DNA of 62,000 bases, taken from positions 1-62,000 of the forward strand of contig JBBHKE010001566.1 in the NCBI GenBank assembly GCA_037447655.1, read 5' to 3'. Positions within the stretch are counted from its first letter, which is position 1. Each line of letters begins with the position of its first letter. Origin of the DNA: Zygnema cylindricum (taxonomy: Eukaryota > Streptophyta > Zygnematophyceae > Zygnematales > Zygnemataceae). Both the position numbers and the translations under genes were made by a program. Shown in pieces: positions 36,263 through 48,575 of this stretch. The notes beneath the pieces were generated by a model. That model did no database searches and was not told the origin of the DNA. It saw only the letters and a list, made by a program, of their open reading frames with translations.

Positions 36263-38364
36263 ATGCATTCCAAAGAGAAACGCAGGCGACCGCAAAGCTT
36301 TCGGCTGATACTTTTTGGGCTCTTGTTAGTAGGTTTAATATGCTTGCATATCTCTGTCACTCCATCGGTTCTATGGAGCACCCTCGATAATCCAAGGAAG
36401 ACTAGTTTAGAGTGCTTATCAAAACCTGATTGTGAGCCCTGGGAAACAGCACTTCCTAGCCAGGAAGTAGATAAAAATGTTTCACAGAAAACGGTTTCCG
36501 TGATGCGTGACTTAAAATCATCTTCAATTTCCATTCCGGGGAAGGATCAAGTTCACCTAACTATCCAAGATTTACAGCAGAAGCATTTGCCAACTAAATT
36601 GCAAAAAGACTCTATTTCTATTCGCGAAGATGATCATGAGTCAGAAGCCTTAAAGCAGAGAGAGGACAAAAATTATGGCTCAGATATAATTCACAAGAGG
36701 CGAACAAGCACAACAGAAGATCGTAGAAGAATAAATTCAGATTATGGATCAAAATCTTCAACAGAATCTCAAATTCCTCAACGCAAAACTGGCGAATGTT
36801 GGAGCAAGTCAGAACAGGCTTTTTACCGCAAAACTTTTCCTCCAAACACCCGATCAGAAGTCCTTCAAGACCGTCTGCGGAAATACGAAAACCTACACCA
36901 ACGATGTACAGAAAATGTCGGTAATTGGACAGAACAGTTTATGGGAAAGGGGCCTCCTCACCTGACCGACTGCAAATATATAATACACAGTTGTCCTGCT
37001 GGTGTGGGAAATCATCTTGTGAGTTTGGTATCTGTTTTTATATATAGCCTTCTTACAAACCGTGTACTGATTCTTCCTTGGAGCAATGTCCGAAACTCCC
37101 TCTGTTCACCATTTCCTTCTTCCACCTGGGAACTTCCCTGGTACATGGACTCTCTCCTATTTAGTCTTCAAAACACGGCCCCTCGACTTCCCGAACTCAT
37201 ATCCTTGCATACCTCTCAGCCTAAAACCAAATCCTCGCCTATTTATCGCAACGGAACTGAAGTGAGAGCGGCATTCATGTGGCTCTCCTGGGACTGGACT
37301 TTAGAAGATGTGGCTTTCTTTTGCCCTAATGGACAAAAGTCAATTGAACGAGTCCCATGGATAGTCTATCACTCGGAACAATATAGTGTTCCAGGTTTTT
37401 TTCAAATGCCTAAGTTTCAACCACAATTAAAAGCAATGTTTCCTGACAGAATCGTATTCACTCATATTGCACGATACTTACTGCATCCCAAAAATGTCAT
37501 TTGGGAACGAATCACGAAGCTTTATACTCATTATTTGGGAGATGCTAATCGTCGAGTCGGTATTCAGGTCAGTTCTTTGTTAACCACTCCTTTGCAAACT
37601 TTAGAGATACAAGCGATTTAACACGCTCATCTTCGTTTTTCTGTAGAGCTTTTGTGAAAGGAAAAATAAGTTTTGTGACGTCTGTTTTAATTCGGGAGGG
37701 TTTCCCTTTTTTTTATTCAAATTCACAGGTCAGGACATTTACCAGTGGAGATGAATATGCGCATGAGAGGATTCTGAAGTGTGCACTAAATATAAGTAAA
37801 GTATTACCGAAACCTTTTCCACCAAGTCATTGGATACAGTTGGGAAAAAGACAGTACAAGTCCGAATTTCTTTCGCAACATCATAGGAAAGCACATTCAA
37901 TATCGGTTCTTGTAACATCCTTGCAAGCCCATCATTCTGAGTATTTGAAGAAAGTTTATTATGGAAACTTCTCCCAGGATGGATCCTTTATCTCATTTCA
38001 TAGTGGGAGCCATGAGGGCCGGGAAGTACATGACGTTGAGAGAGACAGGGAAGCACTTGTAGAAATGTGGCTCCTTAGTTTTTGCGATAATTTACTCACA
38101 AGTGAATACTCAACCTTTGGTTACTTTGCTGCCGGTTTGGCTGGAGTTCGTCCATATCTGATGAACAATGCAAATGTTTCTTTTCTTCCGACATATTTAG
38201 AAAACGGTCGACCGGTGTGTACCAAGATTGACACAATTGAACCGTGCTATCACTTTCCACCATATTTCACAAAATGCCCTTTAAAAAATCCTCAATATGT
38301 TCGAACATGTGTCGATTCAAAGTTTGGAAAACAAGTTTTGCCGCACTCGAGTGCCTTTTTATAA
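36263..38364 (+). CDS. GT37 family fucosyltransferase, Golgi type II membrane protein
   Basis: GT37 enzymes transfer L-fucose from GDP-fucose to xyloglucan or arabinogalactan-protein glycans in the Golgi lumen. Exons 36263-37567 and 37729-38364 join in phase 0 to give 646 aa. I chose the ATG at 36263 because a strong acceptor lies 14 bp upstream, so the in-frame ATG at 36155 would be intronic. Residues 1 to about 12 are basic, with a signal-anchor helix (LILFGLLLVGLICLHI) about 15-32. A variable stem follows to about residue 170. The catalytic domain starts at ECWSKSEQ..Y and includes DCKYIIHSCPAGVGNHLVSL, FIYSLLTNRVLIL and PFPSSTWELP. It continues with RRVGIQVRTF across the intron and LTSEYSTFGYFAAGLAGVRP. 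The usual GxGNR of motif I reads GVGNH. The acceptor substrate cannot be told from sequence. Confidence 0.9.
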
Positions 38365-39395
38365 TTCAGGCGTGAAGGTGCGGAATGCCGTACCCTCTTT
38401 ATTTTTTGTTTTACACTCTTGATATTTTCAATCTTTCAGTTATGTGGATTATTTTTTTATTGTTACCATCCAAATGGCGAATGAAATTGATTTTTTTTGT
38501 GAGGTTTTGCTTGAAAACGTCATCCATTCCAACATAAATCCCATTTCTGAAGGTTTTTATCTTCACTTTGTTGTTGTAATAAGGTAGTTGTGCAACCATT
38601 TTTGGCAGTCCTACTGTACCACATTTTTAGTTTGCACTTGCACAATGTAATCAAGAGATGAGAAACCTCGTCTTTATCGTCTTTATCAGTCCAGATTGGT
38701 GCCCTTTTGGACATTTGCCAAATCAGCTTTGTTTATTTCTTGATGGGAAACAAGTTCAGATTCAATGTATAGACAATCGATTAAGTTTAAGGTGAAGAAT
38801 GTCGGGATACCAAATGTTGCATAGGCAACAGATTAATGTTCGGAACGAATGCAAACTCGGCCTGAATGATTTCGTCAAATCTTTTATTTACAAATTCTAC
38901 GCCTTCGTTCGTTTGACAGTGTTCATCCTTATTTCCAGAAACAAAAAACAATTCGTGAGACATTGGTAGCAACTACATTATGGTGCATGCTGTAGTTTCA
39001 GAAGGATGTACACAGTTAGTTGAAGATCGTTTCACATATTGATCTGGTCGTAAAGGCCTATAATATATAGTGATCAAGACGACGCCATTTTATCTGTTCA
39101 ACAAGGGCTTGATAAATGACTCGGTTTTGTTTATAGTCACAATGAAGCTCTTAATCTTGTCAATGAAAAATAGCACATAATCTGAGAGACAAAGTTGAAG
39201 CTGGGTCTTGCTTTGCCCAATGGCATAACTGTGGAAAATAAACTATTTTATTTTAGTGAAACGGTCATTGCATCAAAAGGCAAGTCATTTCTGTACCTTA
39301 CCGGTGTACAAACTGCTTTAATGATTTAAAAAAGCTCTAGTACTCATATCCTCGATTTTTCCTTGCATGCATCTGACTTTGTACATGCATCCGAG
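38365..39395. other. Tail-to-tail spacer between GT37 and MSH4
   Basis: Both genes end into this kilobase, so it should hold both 3' untranslated regions. I see no exon, RNA gene or element end. Confidence 0.5.
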
Positions 39396-42300
39396 CTACT
39401 TTGTACAACCATCAAGATAATCATCTTTCAAGTTCTGAAGATAACGCCGAAAGTCATCATCATCCAAGTTCGAAAATCGTAGACACAATAATTTTTGTGC
39501 AACCTGATATTGTTTCCGTAATTGAGAGTATACACCGTAGCTTTTCTCAAGCCTTCGTGTCTCCTGCAAAATACAAATTGAAATGAAACAACAATCGATG
39601 TTACAACTCGTAGTTTGAAAACGGCCTCTCTTTGCCTCTCACTGAAGTAAGTTACAGATCAGAATGTTTTTCCTACACCAAGAGTTTCAAGGTGTGAGTT
39701 TAAGTAAGCGCTACCCCTTCATCGTAGCTTTGGGCAAAACGACGCGCTTCAGCAATAATATTTGTGGGAATTCCAGCAATTTCTGCCAATAGCAACCCGT
39801 AATGTGGTATATCTGTGTACCCTTCCTTGAGCACATGCTGCCCAGGACCCAAATCAAAACATCTGGCCATAAGAAACCCTCTCTGAAAAGCTCCCTCTCC
39901 CTCCCCCTTCCCCTTCCCTTCCTCTTCTCTTTCTGTGTTTCTTTTTCATTCACATCTTTCATGTGAAAAGTGCAATCAACGTCACAATATACAAGTGGAC
40001 ACTTGGTACATGATTGTATCGATGACTTAAAGTTTAGATCTGAATGTCGGTTGATGGCAGTGGAATTGCACGTATGCCTTTTCACTAAAGAATCTGGCTT
40101 AAAAAGTCAAACTGACCTTAAAGTCAAGGCGGTTGCTTATTACTGCCGTTGAAAAGTAGCAAACCTTCACATTCGGATACATGCTCGAGAGTTCGCCAAG
40201 TCGTTGCATGTGTGTGGCAAAAATGACAAAACTGAAATACCAGGCTAGCTCAAATATCAGTACTTTAGCTAATAGCTTGTCATTGAACCAAAGGTTTCGA
40301 ATCACTTCTTGTGATGTTGTTCAAACTGTCAATTTCTTGTTAATATTACTAGACGCTGGTTACCACGATACCTCTACTTACCACAGAGTTCACACAATGT
40401 CATGCCTACAAGAGTAATCACAGCATAGTAAAAATAAAAACTGAACTTTCTAAGAACAACTGAAATCCTCGACGGAACGCCAAGTTCTATTGCATATTAC
40501 TGCATACAAACAGGGTCTGTCCCTCACAGTGTCTCCTACCATTTAGCAGTTTGTTTGGCAAACGTTTTCTACGCAGTAAAGGGATCCATGACAGAACGTT
40601 GACATGATTTAAAGGATTTGGGACTTACGCATCGAGCGAAAGAAGGTACTCACTACAGCTCCAAGCTATAGCAAGGCCATCCAAGGTGGAAGTAGCTCTT
40701 CCAAGCTCGTCAACGATGACAAGACTCCTGGAAGTCATAAATGCGCAAGCATCTCAGGTTCAGGAGTATGGTTGAAGTATCATGAGGACTTAGCATCGCA
40801 TGGGAGAAATGCTGTCTGTGAAGAGATCTAAAGTCCATGAACACAATGACTTACCTCGAAGTCAGATTCTGAATCAAGTATGCTGTTTCTTGCATCTCTG
40901 TTTTAGGTTCAGGAAAATGCCTTAAGAATCACTAGGACTGATTTTTATATGTGGGAAATGCAATCCATTTTTAAGGTAAAAAAAGCGTTTTCTTAGGGTT
41001 TTTGAATGCCAACTAAAATTATAGGGTTTTAAATGGTTTAGGAGAGGGATCTAAAGTCCATGAACTCAATGACTTACCTTGAAGTCAGATTCTGAATTAA
41101 ATATGCTGTTTCTCGCATCTCCGTCATAAACTGAAAAAGTGACGGACACGAAGGCGGTCATGAGAACATTAAACAATAAAGTAGAATCGTTTACTCGTTT
41201 CACCGACACGTCATAAAAGTATTAATCAAAGAAACACTATAACTCAAAAATATTATGGTGCCAAATTGACTTTCGAGACATTTTGCAGGAAAACTGAATT
41301 GTTACACTCTGGCTTAGCGCAAATGCCTTAATGACCATAAATTCCAACACTTCATTTTACTGATTTACAGGCTCATCACTCAACTGTACTGGAGTTTGCT
41401 TCCAGGTTGTCTCCAGAGCCAAGCCTTGTGAAGATCCGGTCTACAACCCGGAATGACGCAAATCTAGCTGGTACATACATTCCCATGTGGGCCATTATGG
41501 TGATGAGAGCAATCTGGCGCAAATACGTACTTTTTCCACTCCTGTGAGACAAATTTCCGGAGAGGAGAGAACCTTGTTAAAAAAAATCCTGTTCCACTGC
41601 CTCAAAAGAAGGCATGAACAAGGATATGACATTTGATGTATCAATGTCTTGCATCACGCCTCTATTAGCTCATAAGCTTTAAACTTGCGAATTTATGTAG
41701 AAGTATAATTTCTCTGAATTGTCCTATGTCAGCGTTCAAGCCAATATGATCTCCAATAAAAACAACATTGACCTTCATGGTGTGCCTTTGCCATGCGGCA
41801 AAAACTATAATTGCTGGAAGTGCTTCAACTTACATGTTAGGTCCTGTAACAATCATCATGTTCGATGCTTCAGAAAGAAACGTATTGTTAGGCTGAAAGA
41901 ACAAAGACAAAAAGAACGTTTATTGTCAGTGCTGCAAAAACAACCATCCTTGACAAGCTACAATGCCCATTGCTATTGGTGTTATCACACAATAATTTTA
42001 TAAACATTATTTAAGGGGGTGAACTATTAGCCGCCACTTCTCAACACAGAATTGGTACTAACATTCTAATTCTGCATTTACACTAATAATTCCTTTACAC
42101 TAATTCCGATGGGCAGTGTACCTGCTCAAGGGCAGAGATGTGCTTCTAAATCATCATCATAAACTATCCTGTAACAAGCACATACCACAAAAGGCTCATG
42201 TAATATATTTTCTGCGATTGGATGGCGACCAGCATCGATGGCTAAAGGCCCATTTTCTGGTCATCACAAAATCAGTTAGAAATATTAGGCCCTGACTACT

Positions 42301-45300
42301 CTGCATCATTTTGTATTCAAGTGGTTATAAACGCTTGCGGCTTTGCTGGTCCTTCACAGTCATGTTTTTTTAATGAATGTGATCTTCATCATTACATTCT
42401 CTATATGTACAGCTAGAGTCCCGGGGTCACACCTGTCAGCTCCGGTCGGACAAAGCTCCCCTCTGAACTCGTAGAAACCAGAAACGTAAAGCTGTTGGTT
42501 ATCATGTCAAGCAGCGCAATGGCCTCTGACAGAAGTGCCAATAAACGAAGTTCTTGTCGGATGCTGTCACGCAATCCTGTAGAGTTTACAAGGGAAACAG
42601 GAAAATCAGCGAAACAAAAAGAAAATTATCAGCATTGTTCACTTCAAACTTTATCAACTCTCCCTGAATTTGACCTCTGGCCAGTAGTGTCTAACAAAGG
42701 ATTATGTCGTCGAGGCAACTCAGGGAAGGCTCATAAGTAAGCTTGGCATAAATATGAACAAGTTTAGAAAGCAGAATGCTTACCTTCAAGACACTGGTTG
42801 GACCTCGTGAAGCATTCAGATGACGCCTCTTTGTTCCGTATGTTCAACTAAATGTAGCACACATCATTCACGGTAAGTAGGCACCATCTTTGTCAGATGC
42901 GCTCAATAAGTCAACTTCTACTTTTGTCACATGTTTAAGCAATTTTTTAGAAGCAATAGGTTTTCCAGCATTATTGTTGGAATCTGCTCCACCCATTTTT
43001 TTTACAGTAACTGGTAATTACAATAACCTTTCACGTGATTGAAATATGAGAGCTAGACGAAATGTAATTTTTAAGGCCGAGTGTACTTACTGAAGTCAGT
43101 TCCTGTGTGGTGCAGTGAATGTGCTTGTTATGCTTGGTAATCTGCACATTTTCAAATACTCTAATTGGTGAGCTTTCCATTTAAAGAAACTGTTAAGATG
43201 GTGAATTTATCTTGATAATGTTTAAATAAATAATAAAACTTTGCTACTGTTTTGCTTCATTATTTACAGCTTAGACAGTGTGAACTTAAAAGAGGACTTT
43301 GTGTGTCCCCCTCTCCCCCCCGAATACACTTCCCAGGTTATTGTATGTGCAAGAGCTGACCTGCAAGAATACAGATGGAAGCCCATTTGCTTCCACGTCT
43401 TTTATCGGTGCCGAAATGTAAAATCCTCTTCTACTGTTGAATGGCAATTTTAGGTTGGGGAGTCCTAAATCCTCGCGGTAAGCTTTGCCTAACGCATGTA
43501 TTGCTGCAGCACAAAACAGTGGAACATTGACAAATGCAACTTGTGATAAAGCCATACACAGAAACCTCGATATAGGTTTTGTATTCACCGGAATTATATG
43601 TCATGGGTTGTAATATAATCGATCAGGAACTCATTTACCATAACCTTCACATGCAAGCTTCTTTTAGAGGTTCATAAGTACTTGGCATAGGAATAAATTT
43701 ACAAACCTTCGCTAGTCTCACAAAATATTCGTCTCGCGACATCAAGAAAGCCATCAAAGCCAGCTTTGACAGCAAAGCATTGTTGGGTTCGGGCAATAAA
43801 GGGCGCTCGTGCATGAATAACCTCTTCATCAATTACCTCCTCAATCCTGGGCAGGTAGTCAGCCTCATGTCAGGAATGGCTTCGAGGATTTCGTTTGAAT
43901 AAATAGGCAGAATAATCACTCCTGTTGAGTTCAACCAAAAAATTGCTGACAAAGCCAATAATAGTGATCAACATCACTGTTGCTTTAATGTACAATTCAC
44001 TTTCTTGAGTCCATTTCAATTTCTCTTTGGCCGGACTTTACAACCACTTAAGCTTACTATTCCCGGGACTGTTCCAAGTTATTAAGTATTGACCATTCAG
44101 TTCAAACCACGCTTTCATTATTTTTGACTGAAGCAGATTCACCGATACACTGAACACAAGATAAACACAATAGCCCAATCTCCTTTTGTGACAGAGCAGC
44201 CATTGGCAAATGCAACCGAGAAGGAAAGCACATATGCTATACTAGTACCTTTCCCTAAGAGTAGTGAACTTTGGATGTAAGCAGACTGTTTCCCTAATGT
44301 TCCTCAAAAACGAACAGGTTCCACTTGATAGAACCTGTGAAGGCAGGTCCAATTACCAGAGGGAGCAAAAATCAACATCCTCGTACAAACGCCTACACAT
44401 GCCCACAGTGCACTAGTGTTCCAGTGTGCAATTTAAGAATATGTTGGGACTGACCTCAGCCAGCTGCGGGAGAAGTGCTAATGCCTCCTTAAGGAGTATG
44501 ATACTCGACACCAATGCTTGATTTCGGCGGGTACTGCCTGGGCCCGTTGGATCTTCCACCGATGCCCGTTCTTTGAAAGCGAAGTGTGATAACCCCCGGT
44601 CTACAAACAAATTTTATTGCATCATCAACCTTGACGCTAACTGTCATAACATGACACAACAAAATTTTTCCACAAAAATACAACGGCTCAGAAGTGAAAG
44701 ATTAACTCACCAATATCTTTTGGAAACTTCAGCAATATTTGGGAAAGGCTTGTATAGAGAGTTTCGTTACTTGTAAGCTCATCCTGTCAGAGTTTGAGAA
44801 AAACATGGAACGTTTTACAATGGCATCCATTGGAAAATATTACGCTCAGCTAACTAAAGTATCAGCATAATGCCACACCCGGGGTGCACACAAGTGACTC
44901 GTTACTGCCTACATATTTTGATTTAATGCTCTAAAAGGGGAGAGATTGATGGAAAGAGCAGCATAGTGGAATTTCCTTTACCAAGCAGTCTAGCCTGATG
45001 TTGATCGTCTCCAGGTCCTTCAGTGGTTGTAACAAGTTTGCTTTTAGTAGCCTGCTCCTGTCACCACCAAGTGCCAGCAACAGCAGTCCCTTTTATGAGA
45101 ATGCATCATAGTTCGAATATGCCAAAAAAAATGGGAAACGCTACATGCCATACTGTAAGCGTATTATTAAAACACGTTTAGTATAGTGTAACCACATGTA
45201 GTGTTTCTATTATTTTCGCATAGTTGAAGTATGGACTGGATGCCCTGTAGCTGAGGAAAGCCTTTACGCCAACACAAATGTGAGAAAACCACCACCACCA

Positions 45301-47605
45301 TTTGCGGAGGTTTTTAGCTTATAAAGTAATCAAAAGAACACTTTACATCGGTTACAGGAAAAATGCAGGAACTTTACCCTCCAGCAGTTTTTGTTGAATT
45401 CATCACGCCAAAGAGACTTCCTTTTGATTGATGTTGTTGTGTGCTTGACAATGCTAGTGACTGGATTACCTCAAGAGCTTCAATGCTGTAAACAAGGATG
45501 ACTCACAAAAGGAAAAATGATGTTAGATGTCTATGTGCTAGAATCGTTATCCATATCAATGACGTGCATTTTCTGGCGTCAACTTGGCCTACAGTAACTG
45601 AATGCACACTCCAGAAATATATTGGTACAAGCCAAAAAAAGACCTTTATGCCTTACAATTCATATGGTGACACTGAATACACAATGGACCATGATGCTCT
45701 GAATCGTTGCAAACATCTGATTGTCCAGAGGTTGCCCATCCATCAATCATTTAGAAGAGATTTCCATTGAAATGAATGCTTCATTAATAAGGTCCGCTGT
45801 CTCGGTGTACAATGACTCAGTTGAGATTATGCTAGAATAGAACTTCAAACGCGACTGCTTTTCTGGGATTGAGCCCTCGCATTTATACACTACAAAATGA
45901 GCAGTAAGACGACCCATTTTTAACAAAGGCCTGATCGCATTTTCTGTCTATCCGATAACTCTATCCTTTGAAAGAGGTTAAAAAAACAGATAACGGCCCG
46001 ATACCTGGTGGCATCAATCGCAAGGTGATTGAATGAGCCATTAAATGTAACCTGTAAAGAGTGATTGGTGATTATTACGCCCTTCTCGTTCTCCACCCTG
46101 AAACCATGACTTCCCCTGTCTCAATAAGTGGGAGACTAATGTATTGAGGTTTCAATGATTCTAAAGCAATAATTTGATAACAATCAACGATTTTATGAAA
46201 AAATAAAGGTTTCAATCCGGCTACGCTTTCATTCACAACTATAGATATTCGAGAACGTTTTACAAACGGTTTGAGCCTGACCACTTCAAAACTGCCGCAG
46301 CTGCCCCAAGGCACAAATAATACTGTTTGTGGTAGCTGTCCAAGTTAACTCCGCTGGTGTCCTTTGTGGCCAAGCTTTGAACTCGTAGGGAACCCTGAAA
46401 ACAAGAAATGAGAAGATATTTTCCATGGCAACCAATTCGTTTGTTCATGACCATACACATTTTTATGTGGTGAATTTCAACAATAGAAAAATTCCAGAGT
46501 GGAACCTTCAAATCGAAATTTGCTGCAGGTTGTTGATTCGTTTTGTATTTGTGTGGTGACTCCAAAGATTGTCTAGAGATAGTGTCAAAAGAAACTGAAT
46601 ATAAGGAAAAGGAAGCCAAGCGAAAGGAGAATTTTCGTTCTTTGTTCCTTATCACATAAATCGATACAAACACCTTCGACCAATCCAATTTGATCGAAAT
46701 AGCGAAAATTAAGTTTTCTCTTTCTAAGTCTACAAGCAGTGCTATATCAGAACTATATTTAACAGAATAATTCAAATGCCGAATGGCGACCGAAGAATGC
46801 CAAATTTCTTACCCTGACATCATCAAAGCAACCCCGAGGAAGTGGAACCTGGCAAGACACCAGGCAGCTGATTAGAGCGGATAATTCTACAGACTAAACA
46901 AATTCCAGCCTCCATTTGATTGCCTCATTAATGTAATATTCTTCTGTTAGCTTACACCGTTTAACACACAATAGTCATGTTTTCTAAATACAAGTGTGAA
47001 TCTTACCTTTAATGCTCCAGAAAATCGTGAATGTTGTGCAATGGCGGCTGCGCCAACAATCCCTTCTGGAGCTGCGAGGGTATTTGATGGAATTATTATT
47101 GTTTCTGGATCGAAAAACTGGAGCAAAGTCATTGTGTTCTGATACGAACGGCTGCTTTCAATAAACTGGTTTAAATGCAATGAAGCCGTTCTGAGATCCA
47201 AAGCGGCTATGCCGACCTGCACACAAAAAATCTACAGTCCTTTGAGGTGATATGCAATATTTTAACAGCTTATTGACTGCATGGTTCAACAATACAGTCT
47301 CAGGTCGCTTACTTAAATATAAATGTAGACGCTGTATCATTTCATGAAGCTTAGCTGCTTTAATAGCTGTCTTCACATATGACTAGTGTTTAATAAGTGG
47401 ACCCGCGTATTTTTCAGGTGCCGTGCCTACTGGGAGCTTCATTGCAGAGTTTCTTGAGAGTTTTTTTGGGTTTTTGCAATATTCCGAGTCAATAGAATGG
47501 GACAGCGAAGATATTGAACGATGGAGGAGTTTTCATCACCTCTTTAGCCCTATTTTCAATTATTCCGAGGATGTAGTTTCCATCTGCATCATCTACTGCT
47601 GCCAT
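39396..47605 (-). CDS. MSH4: MutS homologue MSH4, meiotic crossover factor
   Basis: MSH4 pairs with MSH5 and clamps meiotic recombination intermediates to promote interfering crossovers. Twenty-three exons join in consistent phase to give 797 aa: 47540-47605, 47007-47216, 46813-46848, 46282-46394, 46005-46097, 45378-45485, 44982-45057, 44711-44783, 44455-44600, 44249-44334, 43707-43846, 43361-43503, 43091-43141, 42784-42847, 42433-42576, 42186-42256, 41834-41892, 41385-41541, 41078-41130, 40629-40727, 40117-40231, 39715-39837 and 39396-39563. The protein starts at [20 protein letters not shown], lacking the MutS mismatch-recognition domain as MSH4 does. It includes [11 protein letters not shown]-like and [15 protein letters not shown] blocks. 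Walker A GPNM-SGKST is split by intron 17; the [10 protein letters not shown] block follows; Walker B is [11 protein letters not shown]; then FATHM and the [11 protein letters not shown] helix-turn-helix region. Length is close to the Arabidopsis protein. An extra non-functional copy of exon 19 lies at about 40855-40900. Confidence 0.95.
39893..39922 (-). other. G-quadruplex-capable tract in MSH4 intron 21
   Basis: On the transcribed-sense strand there are five closely spaced runs of three to five G (GGGAAGGGGAAGGGGGAGGG then AGAGGG) about 55-85 bases before the exon 22 acceptor. The wider tract to about 39945 is nearly all purine, where a pyrimidine tract would be more usual. Confidence 0.6.
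40752..41130 (-). repeat. Duplicated MSH4 exon 19 and flanking intron
   Basis: Exon 19 (41078-41130) and its donor-side intron are repeated 223 bp further downstream (exon-like part about 40855-40900). Both copies share GATCTAAAGTCCATGAAC, CAATGACTTACCT and GAAGTCAGATTCTGAAT on the + strand. Weaker similarity (AGGTTCAGGA and beyond) extends the unit. The downstream copy has GAA where exon 19 has the acceptor CAG, so it cannot be spliced at the equivalent site. Confidence 0.88.
42019..42120. mobile_element. Probable degraded MITE fragment in MSH4 intron 16
   Basis: The right end CACTAATTCCGATGGGCAGTGTA resembles the family terminus, and ACACTAATAATTC-type inner words recur. The left end is not clear. 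Confidence 0.4.
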
Positions 47606-47952
47606 AGCTAGTGCCTTTGTCGACCGATAATGCACCTTTCATGTGACTCTGCAAGCAAGTTACCAATTGACCGCCGATAGCAACACAAAAGCTAATAGCA
47701 TAAAACTGGAGCTTATTGCAGTCATGCACACGTAGCACGTTTACACAAGTGGGTATCTTACTATCGTTAGTTCGTTACACTATTTGAGAGAACTGTACGG
47801 TATTCAGTACTGAAGTACACTATACTGATTTTCTAATTTTAGTGTAGAGCGACGTGGTGGCTCATGGTCCATTTCTCCATTTCCTTAGTGTTACTAACAC
47901 AAAGTTGTTATCATCAGCCCAAAACAGCCGCGAACAAATGTATTATGAACAC

Positions 47953-48154
47953 TACACCGCGAATCGTTATTAGACTAAAGAAATTATTAGTGTCAAAAAT
48001 TAATTAGTGTCATTAATACTAATTTAATTCCGGAAACGTGGCAGATTCTGGTCCACGTCCTAAAATAGTACAGTTTATTCTACTTTAGGTATCAATGTCA
48101 AAATTTTGGGGCGCCGATATAGAGTACACAAGTCTAATAACGATTCACGGTGTA
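47953..48154. mobile_element. TA-flanked MITE, subfamily 1 (202 bp)
   Basis: The ends are TACACCGCGAATCGTTATTA and the inverse TAATAACGATTCACGGTGTA. It aligns end to end with the copy at 3262-3464. It is non-coding. Confidence 0.92.
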
Positions 48155-48167
48155 CAGTACAGTACAG

Positions 48168-48387
48168 TACACCGCCAATCGTTATTAGCGTGTAAGTTTT
48201 TTTAGCGTAAACGAATAATTAGCGTGGTTTACGCTAATTGGGAATTTGAAAATTTTCGAAGAAATCGTCTATTCTAATTAGGAATAAGGGTTTTTTTTTA
48301 AATAGTGTGGATAATTCTATTTGAGAATAAAAAAAAAAAAGCGGGACTGAATTAGCGTACACAACGCTAATAGCGATTGGCGGTGTA
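48168..48387. mobile_element. TA-flanked MITE, subfamily 2 (220 bp)
   Basis: The ends are TACACCGCCAATCGTTATTA and the inverse of TACACCGCCAATCGCTATTA. It aligns end to end with the nested copy at 15196-15419, sharing AATAGTGTGGATAATTCTAT and the AAAGCGGGAC block. It is non-coding. Confidence 0.92.
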
Positions 48388-48575
48388 CTATACAGTAATA
48401 GTGACTGGCAATGTACCGTACCGTACTGTTGTTTGCCGAAATGTCGCAAGGAGCAACGAGAGAAGGGTGCCGGTTCGGCAATTCCTGGAGCAAGTCCGTC
48501 TGCTGTTCCGTACCAACGCTTGCCCTAATTCTGTGACTTGCATCTTTCTCGTGTGTGCGCGCTGCTGTCGCAGCC

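Larger units (their letters stand above)
47606..48575. promoter_or_regulatory. Bidirectional intergenic region between MSH4 and TRAPPC11
   Basis: The two coding regions start 970 bp apart on opposite strands, so both promoters lie here unless untranslated exons extend the genes. No clear TATA box is visible. Two MITEs (47953-48154 and 48168-48387), separated by 13 bp of GTAC-type repeat, fill almost half the region. The second ends 188 bp before the TRAPPC11 ATG. Confidence 0.6.

Noticed and set aside
43846-43900. Longer MSH4 exon 11 reading EADYLP before RIEEVID
   Set aside because: The open frame continues upstream, but splicing exon 10 (AG) to the acceptor before GATTGAGG restores the conserved sequence and phase exactly.
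46075-46280. Open frame between MSH4 exons 4 and 5 as coding
   Set aside because: The conserved [10 protein letters not shown] sequence is obtained only by splicing 46282 to 46097. The intervening frame has no MSH4 similarity.
48555-48575. Longer TRAPPC11 start
   Set aside because: The extra codons begin with GTG. The ATG at 48576 matches the conserved MEEYPEEL start.
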